Assembly (NCBI GenBank): GCA_029203125.1
Contig: CP119317.1
Location: 2,294,001-2,358,000, forward strand
Source of the DNA: Candidatus Cohnella colombiensis
Lineage (GTDB): Bacteria > Bacillota > Bacilli > Paenibacillales > Paenibacillaceae
DNA length: 64,000 nt
Reading direction: 5' to 3'
Under the pieces are notes generated by a model. The model did no database searches and was not told the DNA's origin. It saw only the letters and a program-made list of their open reading frames with translations. Positions 8,897 to 16,969 of the stretch are shown one piece after another. The translations under genes were made by a program, and so were the position numbers. Each line of letters begins with the position of its first letter. Within the stretch, counting starts at the first letter, position 1.

Positions 8897-10099
8897 TCAT
8901 TCCCCCTTACTGCTCGATGTCGGAACCATTGGCCGTGGAATCGCAATGGATTGCTCCACTTCAAATAGAACGGTTAACACCACTTTACCATTCTCCGTTT
9001 GTTCATGCAAAATGTTTTCCGCTTTAATAACCGCTTCTTTACCACTTTTCTCAAGCAATTGAGTTCTGGCTGCAAGTAGGCCTGCTTGCTTCGCTTGTTC
9101 TTCTGTTAGACGCTGAACCGATTCAATAGTTTCCAATTCCAGCTCCTTCATGGTACCAAAAGGAAGCACCCAGTTGCGAAGCTGCGTCCGCTTTACGGTT
9201 GTCCGAATTTGCGAGTCGGCAAACGGTTCTTCGCGATATCCCGAAAGTTGCAGAGCGCGATTACCAATCACTAGATAGCTTCGTTGCTGCGTGCCACCCG
9301 TATAGCTTTTGATCTTCTTCGTCATCGGCGAAGTGATTTGGATTTCATGCCATACAAGCCCCATAACCGTTCCTTTGGAGACGACTGATTTATTATTTTT
9401 CTCATCTCCAATTAATCCGGATATAAGCACATCGCCTTTGCGTACGCGATCGTTACGTTCCACCTTCGGTCGTCCATTCTCTGCAACGATTCGGGTAATG
9501 ACCGCATCTGTCTTTGCAACAAGGTGTGATGGACTCTCTAGTGGCTTCTGCTCCGGCTTTGTCGAGTCTACAATCGTTACAACGAGCGATGTGCCTTGCT
9601 TCTCTATGCCTACCCACGCTGCTTCTGGAAGCTGTTTAGTAAGCCGCTGCGCAAGGGTAGCGGTATCGGGCAAACGATAAGACCAGCGGAAAGGTACAAT
9701 CCCTTCAGCAGCCATTGCCTGACGTATTTTTTCTTCTGGAATTAATGAGTCACCTTCAAGCCTCACATTCCATATGAACGAGGACAAAATAAAAAGAGCT
9801 ACAACAAATCCAAGCATACCGATTGCAAACACTTTTCGTCGTGCTAACCGCGCCATTCGAAATGGCAATCCATGCCGTGAAATGATCTGTGTTCGTCCTC
9901 CACAACGCTTCAACAATGGACGCAAGTTAAAAAAATCAGGGATGGATACCCCGAAGGTCATCTCTCCCTGTGGTGTAAAAGCAATATTCCACAACGTAAT
10001 ACCCGCTGCTGTCGCCTCATTCAGCAGCTTTTCACTATCTCCGCGGAGTAGCTTGACCCACACGAAACCACGCAAAGTCGAAACCCATGTCCCCTTCAT
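8897..10099 (-). CDS. yqfD: Sporulation protein YqfD
   Basis: A 400-residue protein with an N-terminal cytoplasmic domain, one membrane helix at about residues 90-111, and a large extracytoplasmic region. This matches the YqfD family of endospore formers, needed for efficient sporulation and usually expressed in the mother cell. Together with yqfC it forms a conserved two-gene unit; 14 bases separate the two genes. The ATG at 10099 has GGAGGAG upstream. The last codons place the phoH start six bases after its stop. Confidence 0.93.
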   Translation of the reverse strand: MKGTWVSTLRGFVWVKLLRGDSEKLLNEATAAGITLWNIAFTPQGEMTFGVSIPDFFNLRPLLKRCGGRTQIISRHGLPFRMARLARRKVFAIGMLGFVVALFILSSFIWNVRLEGDSLIPEEKIRQAMAAEGIVPFRWSYRLPDTATLAQRLTKQLPEAAWVGIEKQGTSLVVTIVDSTKPEQKPLESPSHLVAKTDAVITRIVAENGRPKVERNDRVRKGDVLISGLIGDEKNNKSVVSKGTVMGLVWHEIQITSPMTKKIKSYTGGTQQRSYLVIGNRALQLSGYREEPFADSQIRTTVKRTQLRNWVLPFGTMKELELETIESVQRLTEEQAKQAGLLAARTQLLEKSGKEAVIKAENILHEQTENGKVVLTVLFEVEQSIAIPRPMVPTSSSKGE

Positions 10100-10113
10100 C
10101 GTTCGATCTCCTC

Positions 10114-10392
10114 CTACTTATGTAGACGAATACCTTGAATAACACCTTCAACGAACACTTCCTCAGGCCCGATGTTGCGAATGATGAGATCTTGTCCTGA
10201 AATCTCAATCTCCCCTGCATCCATCGAAAGACGTAGTAGGTCGGAAGAAAAATGAAGCACATCGCGATAATTTTCCACCGTTAGCTGATTGCCCCCGATC
10301 ATCGTAATCCGAGGTAAATTAAGCACCACATCTTGCGGTAGGTCGAGAACGGATGCAGTCCATTTTCGCAGCTTTCGACTCACACGCGTCAT
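10114..10392 (-). CDS. yqfC: Sporulation protein YqfC
   Basis: A 92-residue protein beginning MTRVSRKLRKWTASVLDLPQ, with the PRITMIGGNQLTVENY core and a C-terminal segment of alternating hydrophobic residues, as in the YqfC/YabP-like family. It precedes yqfD as in other Bacillales. In B. subtilis the pair is under sigma-E. GGGGGGAGG precedes the ATG. Its exact biochemical function is not known. Confidence 0.92.
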   Translation of the reverse strand: MTRVSRKLRKWTASVLDLPQDVVLNLPRITMIGGNQLTVENYRDVLHFSSDLLRLSMDAGEIEISGQDLIIRNIGPEEVFVEGVIQGIRLHK

Positions 10393-10428
10393 GCCTCGGT
10401 CCTCCCCCCAAATACAACAATACGGTTA

Positions 10429-10457
10429 AACATATGCTTCATAACTACGCTTTATGA
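10429..10457 (-). promoter_or_regulatory. Possible sigma-E-like promoter of yqfC
   Basis: On the minus strand TCATAAA and CATATGTT are separated by 14 bp, resembling the sigma-E pattern of an ATA-type -35 and a CATACAAT-type -10. The -35 lies within the last codons of the upstream EamA-like gene. The match is imperfect; the expectation that yqfC is sigma-E dependent comes from B. subtilis. Confidence 0.35.
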
Positions 10458-10795
10458 AGCGACATCAACAGCACACCGATAACAATTACGCCTGCACCTA
10501 CCCATTGCCGAAGCGTAACGATCTCGCCGAATACAAGCCAAGCGATCAATAAACCTACAGCATAAGCTATACTTTGGAAGGGATAAGCTACACTGAACGG
10601 CAATCTCGAGAGCACAGCCAGCCATATGATCGTCGCAAGCGCATAAAGAAGCGTCCCTCCGAGTATCCACGGAGAGACGAGAACATGAAAAAGTTGTTTG
10701 AGGTGAAGCCCCCCCACTTTACTTAATCCGAGTTTCCACATTGTCTGACCAGCCAGCATGAGAATAATGTTAATGAACAGTAAGAAGTATGGCAT
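10445..10795 (-). CDS. EamA/SMR-like four-helix membrane transporter
   Basis: A 116-residue protein with four hydrophobic helices. It contains the segment LPFSVAYPFQSIAYAVGLLIA and ends in LRQWVGAGVIVIGVLLMS, a pattern shared by half-size EamA proteins, small multidrug resistance proteins and the ArnE/ArnF lipid-linked-sugar flippase subunits. Being last in an operon with a GT2, DUF2304 and an ArnT-like transferase, it may flip a polyprenyl-phosphate sugar; this is an inference from context. It could equally be a small drug exporter. The start lies directly after the DUF2304 stop. Confidence 0.75.
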   Translation of the reverse strand: MPYFLLFINIILMLAGQTMWKLGLSKVGGLHLKQLFHVLVSPWILGGTLLYALATIIWLAVLSRLPFSVAYPFQSIAYAVGLLIAWLVFGEIVTLRQWVGAGVIVIGVLLMSLHKA

Positions 10796-10800
10796 CCTTC

Positions 10801-11202
10801 CTATTCACTCCTTTGATTAGGCTCATTAATCTCATCGGCAGCAATCGCATAATAGGCGTCACTCATTCTTTGTAGGCGATGCTCTTGTAGGGCTAATGTT
10901 TGTGTTAAAACGATAACTTTAGCTGTAAGTGAAGAGACTGCTAATGTCAGATGGAGCAACAGAAACAATACCGCAACAAAAGCAAGCAAATAAAGCAGAG
11001 AAGGTGCATAGGTAACCTGGATGAGTGTCGCGAGCCGGTCGAGTATGCTCGGAAACAGCGACAGCACCATCATCAAAATTCCTTGAATGAGCCATAACAT
11101 CGCGTATTGCTCTCTTAGCTTTCGGCTTCTTATTAAAAGGATGACTGTAATTGTGAATGATAGCCCGATCCAGAAGCTAATGAAATAAATATTAGGATTC
11201 AT
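10801..11202 (-). CDS. DUF2304 family membrane protein
   Basis: With the ATG at 11202 (GGGAGGAA upstream) the protein has 133 residues and begins MNPNIYFISFWIGLSFTITV. Three hydrophobic helices occupy most of the first 100 residues (notably SLLYLLAFVAVLFLLLHLTL), followed by a charged, probably coiled-coil tail with ALQEHRLQRMSDA. This layout fits DUF2304, a family found beside dolichyl-phosphate-mannose-synthase-like GT2 genes, as it is here. It overlaps the GT2 stop by 11 bases, so they are coupled. Its molecular role is unknown. Confidence 0.8.
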   Translation of the reverse strand: MNPNIYFISFWIGLSFTITVILLIRSRKLREQYAMLWLIQGILMMVLSLFPSILDRLATLIQVTYAPSLLYLLAFVAVLFLLLHLTLAVSSLTAKVIVLTQTLALQEHRLQRMSDAYYAIAADEINEPNQRSE

Positions 11203-11920
11203 AGCGAATGTTCCTCCCGCTTCGCTTTCGACTCTTCGCAATGAGTACAGCAAGGATGACTTTCGCCATGTAATAGACCGACTTCATAGCTGAAATACTC
11301 GATATACCGCCCACTCTTTCTTTCATGATAACAGGCACTTCTACAAAGGTTCCTGAAGCGTTGTCCAGCTGTACTAGCGCTTCCACCTCAGGGTAGTCCG
11401 TGGGGTAATGATTAGCAAACAGCGCGATCGCGCGTCGACTGCAAAGGCGATAGCCGGAAGTGGGGTCTGTCACTTGTCGTCCGAGCAGCATCGTCAACAG
11501 CTTTGCTAATAAATCTATCCCTAGCTTTCTAGCAAAGGTAGATTGATAGCCTTGGTGTTCGATATAACGCGAGCCGACCGCCATATCTGAGCCTGATCTA
11601 TGTAAAGCATCTAACAAGAGATGGAGCTGCGCCGGATCATGCTGTCCGTCTCCATCAATTTGTGCAGCGTAAGCGTAGCCTTGTTCATAGGCGTAGCGGT
11701 AACCCGTCTGAACTGCACCTCCAATCCCCAGATTAATAGGCATATGGACAGTCAATGCACCTGCTTCTTCAGCCAATCGCCCTGTATCATCTGCTGACCC
11801 GTCATTGACGACAAGCACATCCGCTCCGGTCAATTGCCGACGAATAGATGCGATAACTTCGCTAATCCCTTCTGCCTCATTGTAAGCGGGGACAATAATT
11901 AATAGGGAATGCTTACACAT
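11192..11920 (-). CDS. Family 2 glycosyltransferase, polyprenyl-phosphate sugar synthase type
   Basis: A 242-residue GT-A enzyme with IIVPAYNEAEGI at the N-terminus, VVNDGSADDT, the QIDGDGQHDP metal-binding motif near residue 90, and VGSRY before the conserved TDPTSGYRLCSRRA segment. These are the signatures of dolichyl-phosphate-mannose-synthase-like proteins that move a sugar from a nucleotide donor to a polyprenyl phosphate. There is no C-terminal membrane helix. The neighbour upstream is an ArnT-like transferase that could use such a lipid-linked sugar as donor. The start overlaps that gene's stop by eight bases and has AAGGAGG upstream. Confidence 0.9.
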   Translation of the reverse strand: MCKHSLLIIVPAYNEAEGISEVIASIRRQLTGADVLVVNDGSADDTGRLAEEAGALTVHMPINLGIGGAVQTGYRYAYEQGYAYAAQIDGDGQHDPAQLHLLLDALHRSGSDMAVGSRYIEHQGYQSTFARKLGIDLLAKLLTMLLGRQVTDPTSGYRLCSRRAIALFANHYPTDYPEVEALVQLDNASGTFVEVPVIMKERVGGISSISAMKSVYYMAKVILAVLIAKSRKRSGRNIRYES

Positions 11921-13085
11921 TGGATTTCCTCCTTAGATTGGGGACCAACAAGCATGCAACGATGATCAATATGGGCATGGCTGTGACGTTATAACGATAT
12001 TCAGGTACAAATGCGAGTCTCATCAGTGACAAGATGACAACGATAAAGACGAGTAAAGCTGCCGGCTCTCTCCATCTACGCAAAACGAATATTGAAGAGA
12101 GAAGAGAAAGAACAATAATCGACTGATGTAGCAAATATCGGAACGGAATAACCGGATATAGAGGGCGGTGACCGCTGCCAAAAAACATTTTTCCATAGAT
12201 GTACTGAAGCTTTCCAATCGTATACCATCGCACAAATTCCATTGTGTGTTCTGAGAAACCTACACGCAGTCGCTCCATCGCAACTTCCATTTGTGACTTG
12301 CCTTTACGATCAACAAGTCCATCATCGTAATTTTTATTGGGGTATGTACCCGCAGCGAAAGGATTGACTTGCGTTGCGGAAATAATAGGCTCGTGTAATG
12401 TAACCAGATTACGAATGAACCATGGCGATAACATCACTGCAATGCCTGCACTAGCGATTAGCAACAGCTTTAGCGTGCTCTTCATGTTACGATGCCATAG
12501 CAGATGTAACGTATAGGCTGCGGGTACGATAACTAGAAATTCCGATCTTGTAAGTACGAGCAATCCAATTGCTAATCCTGCTAATACGCTGTACCTTCTG
12601 TACCTTTTCTCAAAGCACAAAAGCAAGAAGTAAATACTTGTCATCAATAACAAGGTAGCGAGCGTTTCCGTCAACACTGCGCCGTTGATCCAAATAAATG
12701 GAGGATATACAGCTGCAATCGACATTGCACAGAGAGCAACGACTTGTCTGCTTATTCGCATCGATATCAAATAAATAAGGGCTAACGTAATCAGACTCAT
12801 GCAAGCCTGCAAATAGCGGATAATTGGAAAAGGATCATTCGTTTTATAATCAACAACACTGTATACGATGGCCATGAATACCGGATAACCTGGCGGCACT
12901 TTAGCGTTCGGTTGTTCACTTTTGTACGCATACACCCCATCTTCAAGCAGTTGCCTAACCATCTTATCGTAATGAACCGTATCGTGAGAGTTGTGATGAT
13001 TTGTAGAGATGAGAAAATCAAATCTGAAATAAGCCGCAACAATGAAAATGAGAACAAGCACCACAGTCGAACGATTCAATCTCAT
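11913..13085 (-). CDS. ArnT/PMT-like integral membrane glycosyltransferase (GT-C fold)
   Basis: A 390-residue protein with a first helix at residues 7-24 and about nine further hydrophobic segments. The first external loop contains NSHDTVHYDKMV and then PPGYPVFMA, the acidic residue and PPGYP-type pattern seen in GT39/GT83 and related polyprenyl-phosphate-sugar transferases. Such enzymes act outside the membrane and decorate lipids, teichoic acids or proteins. The acceptor cannot be read from sequence. It is the first gene of the four-gene module and has TAGGAGG upstream of the ATG at 13085. It ends in a basic tail. Confidence 0.83.
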   Translation of the reverse strand: MRLNRSTVVLVLIFIVAAYFRFDFLISTNHHNSHDTVHYDKMVRQLLEDGVYAYKSEQPNAKVPPGYPVFMAIVYSVVDYKTNDPFPIIRYLQACMSLITLALIYLISMRISRQVVALCAMSIAAVYPPFIWINGAVLTETLATLLLMTSIYFLLLCFEKRYRRYSVLAGLAIGLLVLTRSEFLVIVPAAYTLHLLWHRNMKSTLKLLLIASAGIAVMLSPWFIRNLVTLHEPIISATQVNPFAAGTYPNKNYDDGLVDRKGKSQMEVAMERLRVGFSEHTMEFVRWYTIGKLQYIYGKMFFGSGHRPLYPVIPFRYLLHQSIIVLSLLSSIFVLRRWREPAALLVFIVVILSLMRLAFVPEYRYNVTAMPILIIVACLLVPNLRRKSNV

Positions 13086-13106
13086 AGTAAAACCTCCTAG
13101 CTACGC

Positions 13107-13176
13107 AAAGAAAAGAGCCGATATGCACTCCCTATGCTTTCTAAGTGAAAGTATAGAAAAGAATGCTTATCGGCTC
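13107..13176 (-). terminator. Stem-loop terminator/attenuator between the kinase gene and the glycosylation operon
   Basis: GAGCCGATA (13115-13123) pairs with TATCGGCTC (13168-13176), with a second stem inside the loop (CTATGCTTT against AAAGTATAG). On the minus strand the structure is followed by TTTTCTTT. It ends the two-component transcript, or it acts as an attenuator if the promoter at 13216-13245 drives the downstream operon. Confidence 0.75.
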
Positions 13177-13215
13177 AGTACATAAAAACTTATCATTTGC
13201 TTAACATTTCCGATG

Positions 13216-13245
13216 ATTTTATTAAACTTGATCTTTAAACTTCAA
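13216..13245 (-). promoter_or_regulatory. Possible promoter of the glycosylation operon
   Basis: On the minus strand TTGAAG (13240-13245) and TAAAAT (13216-13221) are 18 bp apart, at the end of the histidine kinase gene. Two direct copies of AAGTTTAA lie in the same stretch, 13 bp apart. A transcript from here would carry the stem-loop at 13107-13176 in its leader. Motif-based only. Confidence 0.4.
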
Positions 13246-14461
13246 TCGGTAGGCTGACCATAAACTGCGTTTGCTCGTGGTGACTGCTCACCGTAATCGT
13301 CCCATCATGTCTCTCGATAATACTTTTCGTTATAGCAAGCCCCAGACCCGTCCCTCCTGTATCCTTCGAACGAGATGTATCCGAACGATAGAAGCGGTCG
13401 AAGAGGAAGGGGATATCACGCTCGGGGATCGGTGCTCCATAATTCGTCACCGTAATATGTGCTATTCCTGATTTCGAATGGACATTAATATCTACGTAAC
13501 GTCCCTCACGTCCATAACGAATCGCATTTGAAATTAGATTTTCAAAGCTACGCACTAATAAATCTCCATCAACGGAAACGATCAGCGATTCGTCGATCGC
13601 ATGGACTCGACAGATCATATTTGCGCCTTCTAGCTGTGGAACGAACTCTTCCGCCAATTGATGGATGAAGCCTACAATGTCTATTGGCGTTAGTTGAAGG
13701 GGCATGCCATTATTCACGCGCGTGTATTCGAACAGGTCGTCAATCAGCTTTTTTAACGTAAGCGCCTTATCATAGACGATGGTCAAATAATGTCGCAGCT
13801 CAACCTCGTCGCGATATCGATCTTCATGGATCACTTCTAGAAAACCAAGTATGGACGTAAGCGGTGTTCTTAAATCATGGGAGACGCCCGTAATCAAATC
13901 ATTTTTCGACTTCTCGGCATTACGCTCGTCCGTAATGGTGCGTTGCAACTGCTCCGCCATTCGATTAATGCTCATTGCTACTTCTGCAAGCTCTCCTGAA
14001 CGCTCTACAGCATCGATCGGCTGATCGAGACGCCCAATCGCGACATGCTGTAAGCCGTCTAGGATATGTCTTAAATCATCGCTTAACACGTTAGACATCT
14101 CATGAATACTGGTCGACAATTGTGCAATTTCATCCTTAAACTCTTGATCAGGCTGATCGTTATCGAACTTCCCCTCGCGAATTCGAACCACTGTCCGTTC
14201 TAGCGCTTCAATCCGTCTTATCGTCCCGCGACTTAACAGAAAGAAGCTAAGGATATATACGCTCACGCCCATTATGATGGCTACGGGGATCGAGCCGAAT
14301 CGATTGACTAAAAAAGCCACAGGGTCATTAATCGATGGATTTGATAAAATAACACCGCCGAGCGCATATCCTGAATAGAGGAATGCAGCAGTAATTCCTG
14401 CGCTTAACAGTGAAAATCCCAAAAATTTCATTCGTATAGAATGAATCCACTTTTGCAACAT
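13235..14461 (-). CDS. Sensor histidine kinase with HAMP domain
   Basis: With the ATG at 14461 (GAGGAG upstream) the protein has 408 residues. Two membrane helices (about 13-39 and 59-77) flank a short external loop. A HAMP region follows, then the H-box GVSHDLRTPLTSIL with phospho-acceptor H195, an N-box ENLISNAIRYG and a G-box TGGTGLGLAITKSI. It is an intact orthodox kinase of the OmpR-partner type. The very short sensing loop (about 18 residues) suggests that it senses a membrane or cell-envelope signal, like VanS-type or intramembrane-sensing kinases; this is an inference. It lies directly after its response regulator gene. Confidence 0.93.
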   Translation of the reverse strand: MLQKWIHSIRMKFLGFSLLSAGITAAFLYSGYALGGVILSNPSINDPVAFLVNRFGSIPVAIIMGVSVYILSFFLLSRGTIRRIEALERTVVRIREGKFDNDQPDQEFKDEIAQLSTSIHEMSNVLSDDLRHILDGLQHVAIGRLDQPIDAVERSGELAEVAMSINRMAEQLQRTITDERNAEKSKNDLITGVSHDLRTPLTSILGFLEVIHEDRYRDEVELRHYLTIVYDKALTLKKLIDDLFEYTRVNNGMPLQLTPIDIVGFIHQLAEEFVPQLEGANMICRVHAIDESLIVSVDGDLLVRSFENLISNAIRYGREGRYVDINVHSKSGIAHITVTNYGAPIPERDIPFLFDRFYRSDTSRSKDTGGTGLGLAITKSIIERHDGTITVSSHHEQTQFMVSLPIEV

Positions 14462-14475
14462 TGCAGCACATCTCC

Positions 14476-15180
14476 TCAAACTTGTGCATCGATTTTGTAT
14501 CCGATACCCCACACCGTTTTTATTATTTTTGGACTTTGCGGGTTTCGTTCAATCTTTTCCCTTAGCTTGCGGATGTGAACCATTACTGTATTTTTCGACT
14601 CCATGAACGGTTCGTTCCATACTTTCTGATAGATCACATCCATACTCAGCACAACCCCTCGATTGTAAGCGAGAAAATGGAGAATGGCGAATTCCCGAGG
14701 TGTTAGCTTTACTTCCTGTGAATCCACTGTAACCGTATGTGTCACAACATTAATAACCAAATCGTCAATCTCTATCACATCTTCTACGTTGCTTGTTTGC
14801 ATCTTAAAGCGTTGGTATCGTCGTAGCTGGGATTTCACTCGTGCCATCAGCTCGAGTGGATTAAATGGCTTAGACACATAATCGTCTCCCCCAATGCTTA
14901 ACCCCGCAATTTTGTCGATATCTTGGCTTTTTGCAGAGAGGAATATAATGGGCATATCATGCGATTCTCTTATTTTCATACACGTTTCGATACCATCCAT
15001 ATGTGGCATCATCACGTCGAGAATGATGACATCGACATGATTATTCTCAAGCTGGTTGAGTGCCTCTTGACCATCGGATGCTGTCAACAAGCGATAGTCT
15101 TCATGTCGAAAATAGATTTCCATAAGCTTTACAATCTCTTTCTCATCGTCCACCAATAAAATCGTCGTTCCCGAAGACAT
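14476..15180 (-). CDS. OmpR/PhoB-family response regulator
   Basis: A 234-residue regulator with a receiver domain (acidic pair D11-D12, phospho-acceptor D55 in VIILDVMMPHMDG, K84 in LSAKS) and a C-terminal winged helix ending with the recognition segment NTVMVHIRKLREKIE. The general look is that of VanR-like regulators. GGGAGG precedes the ATG. Its gene and the kinase gene form a two-gene operon. The adjacent membrane glycosylation operon is a reasonable but unproven target. Two TTAAG direct repeats 11 bp apart lie upstream of this gene. Confidence 0.94.
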   Translation of the reverse strand: MSSGTTILLVDDEKEIVKLMEIYFRHEDYRLLTASDGQEALNQLENNHVDVIILDVMMPHMDGIETCMKIRESHDMPIIFLSAKSQDIDKIAGLSIGGDDYVSKPFNPLELMARVKSQLRRYQRFKMQTSNVEDVIEIDDLVINVVTHTVTVDSQEVKLTPREFAILHFLAYNRGVVLSMDVIYQKVWNEPFMESKNTVMVHIRKLREKIERNPQSPKIIKTVWGIGYKIDAQV

Positions 15181-15249
15181 GATATCCTCCCACTGAAGCT
15201 GTCATCTATGTATCTACTGACAATATAGCATAATCATTACAATGAAGTT

Positions 15250-15265
15250 CTTAAGATCCGCTTAA
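15250..15265 (-). promoter_or_regulatory. Direct repeat, candidate response-regulator box
   Basis: On the minus strand TTAAG occurs twice with an 11-bp period (plus-strand CTTAA at 15250 and 15261). The repeats lie about 30 bp upstream of a TATATT (-10 like) sequence in front of the response regulator gene. OmpR-family regulators bind half-sites with this period, so autoregulation is plausible. Confidence 0.4.
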
Positions 15266-15320
15266 CAATTAGCGGGGTCGATTCAAAAGAAATTAACTTT
15301 GGCACAGCTTCTTTGATATA

Positions 15321-15360
15321 CAAAAAAACTGTCTCATAAGTTTCTACTTATGAGACAGTT
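15321..15360 (-). terminator. Rho-independent terminator
   Basis: A perfect 14-bp stem (AACTGTCTCATAAG against CTTATGAGACAGTT) is followed by a run of T on the minus strand. It closes the nfeD-floA transcript after the small membrane protein gene at 15379-15861. Confidence 0.9.
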
Positions 15361-15378
15361 TCAATCATTTAACAATTG

Positions 15379-15861
15379 TTATCTTCTATGAGGTCTACGC
15401 GCTCTTGGTGGGCCTAAAATCTCCGCCCACATCACTGCTCGTGCCAAATCCTCCTGCCGCAACCTACCCACAGATGCTTGCGATTGGCCAACATGACTGC
15501 GTTCTTTGTCACCGCTCTCACGATGCTCTGCAAGCGTATAAGCATCCTCAACCTCTGTCGTCGGGATGAGCGTCACCCGTTCCGGATGAGGCCGCTCGTG
15601 GCGGACATCTGTGCGAATCGTCTGCTCACGTGGAGCCGGTGGCTTCTTCGAACGCTGTGTCTGTTGTGGCTGATGAGTTTGCGATGGATGTGTCTGCGTC
15701 GGATGGGAGGGGATTGGCGAGTTTTGCCCGCTATAATCCGGCATCCGATTCGGTCGTTGCCCTTCCAGTGGCGATTTGCGGAAGAACAAACGATAGATCA
15801 GACCGATCGCTATAACGACGAAGACGATATTATTCGTGATGAAGGAAATCAATTGTTCCAC
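15379..15861 (-). CDS. Small membrane-anchored hypothetical protein downstream of floA
   Basis: Starting at a GTG (15861) placed six bases after GGAGG, the protein has 160 residues. An ATG two codons earlier is too close to the RBS. A single hydrophobic helix near residues 8-25 (NNIVFVVIAIGLIYRLFF) is followed by a long hydrophilic, proline-, glutamine- and histidine-rich region. The C-terminal segment of about 25 residues is more conserved-looking (LARAVMWAEILGPPRARRPH). It occupies the place of yqfB in B. subtilis, but I do not recognise it as that family. It could be a partner of the flotillin-like protein; no function is assigned. Confidence 0.75.
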   Translation of the reverse strand: MEQLISFITNNIVFVVIAIGLIYRLFFRKSPLEGQRPNRMPDYSGQNSPIPSHPTQTHPSQTHQPQQTQRSKKPPAPREQTIRTDVRHERPHPERVTLIPTTEVEDAYTLAEHRESGDKERSHVGQSQASVGRLRQEDLARAVMWAEILGPPRARRPHRR

Positions 15862-15928
15862 CTTCATCCTCCTTCCTGAACGAACTCTCGTGAACGTCTA
15901 TCCATTTAACGAATAACCCATTTTATTT

Positions 15929-16918
15929 CTATTCGCCATCGTTGCGTGTCGTTTCGTTCGTACGTCCTATCGAACCGCGCATTTGCGTATCCGCTTCGAT
16001 ATTTTTCAGGTTCATATAATCCATTACTCCCAGTTTACCTGACTTAAGCGCTTCTGCCATTGCAAGTGGCACTTCGGACTCGGATTCAACGACCTTCGCT
16101 CTCATCTCGACAACGCGCGCCTTCATCTCTTGCTCTTGAGCGACAGCCATTGCGCGACGTTCTTCCGCTTTCGCTTGCGCAATCCGCTTATCTGCTTCCG
16201 CTTGCTCAGTCTGCAAGTACGCACCAATGTTTTTTCCGATATCTACGTCTGCAATATCAATGGACAAAATTTCGAATGCAGTACCTGCATCGAGCCCTTT
16301 GCTCAATACCGTTTTCGAAATCAGATCTGGATTTTCCAAAACAACCTTATGAGACGCTGAACTACCATTCGTACTTACAATACCTTCACCTACACGCGCT
16401 AAAATGGTTTCCTCACCGGCACCCCCGACGAGACGATCAATATTAGCACGAACTGTAATTCTCGCTCTAACTTTAACTTCAATCCCGTCTTTCGCAACTG
16501 CGGAAACGACAGGTGTTTCAATAACTTTCGGATTAACGCTCATTTGTACCGCTTGAAGCACATCACGACCTGCAAGGTCGATTGCTGCTGCTCTTTCAAA
16601 AATAAGCGGGATGTTCGCACGTTGTGCTGCGATCAATGCATTGACGACGCGATCTACGTTACCTCCAGCTAGAAAGTGACTTTCAAGCTGATTAATATTA
16701 AGACCTAAACCCGCCTTCGTAGCCTTGATCATCGGATTAACGATACGGCTAGGTACGACACGACGCAAGCGCATCGCAACGAGTGTAATAATCCCAATCT
16801 TTACCCCTGATGCACGAGCAGAGATCCAGAGCATAAATGGGAAGAAGCTTAGAAATACCGAAAGCGCAATAATGACTAGTGCTACAATTACCAAGAGTTG
16901 TACATCGAGAGTATCCAT
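15929..16918 (-). CDS. floA: Flotillin-like protein FloA
   Basis: With the ATG at 16918 (GGAGG six bases upstream) the protein has 329 residues, close to the usual length of about 331. An N-terminal hydrophobic hairpin (about 6-46) is followed by an SPFH-type domain and a charged coiled-coil region rich in AEADKRIAQAKAEERRA repeats. FloA organises membrane microdomains in Bacillus and related bacteria. It lies downstream of nfeD, its usual partner, so both should be made from the sigma-W-like promoter at 18408-18434. Confidence 0.95.
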   Translation of the reverse strand: MDTLDVQLLVIVALVIIALSVFLSFFPFMLWISARASGVKIGIITLVAMRLRRVVPSRIVNPMIKATKAGLGLNINQLESHFLAGGNVDRVVNALIAAQRANIPLIFERAAAIDLAGRDVLQAVQMSVNPKVIETPVVSAVAKDGIEVKVRARITVRANIDRLVGGAGEETILARVGEGIVSTNGSSASHKVVLENPDLISKTVLSKGLDAGTAFEILSIDIADVDIGKNIGAYLQTEQAEADKRIAQAKAEERRAMAVAQEQEMKARVVEMRAKVVESESEVPLAMAEALKSGKLGVMDYMNLKNIEADTQMRGSIGRTNETTRNDGE

Positions 16919-16969
16919 TGAGTACCTCCACAAATTTATTGGAAAATCAAATTGCTATAAACAATATTT

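Noticed and set aside
8880..8905. Frameshift at the T7 run at the start of phoH
   Set aside because: One T fewer would join an ATG just after the yqfD stop to the phoH frame, but that ATG lies too close to the GGGGG site. A TTG start in the given sequence explains the gene without an error. It remains a minor doubt about the start only.
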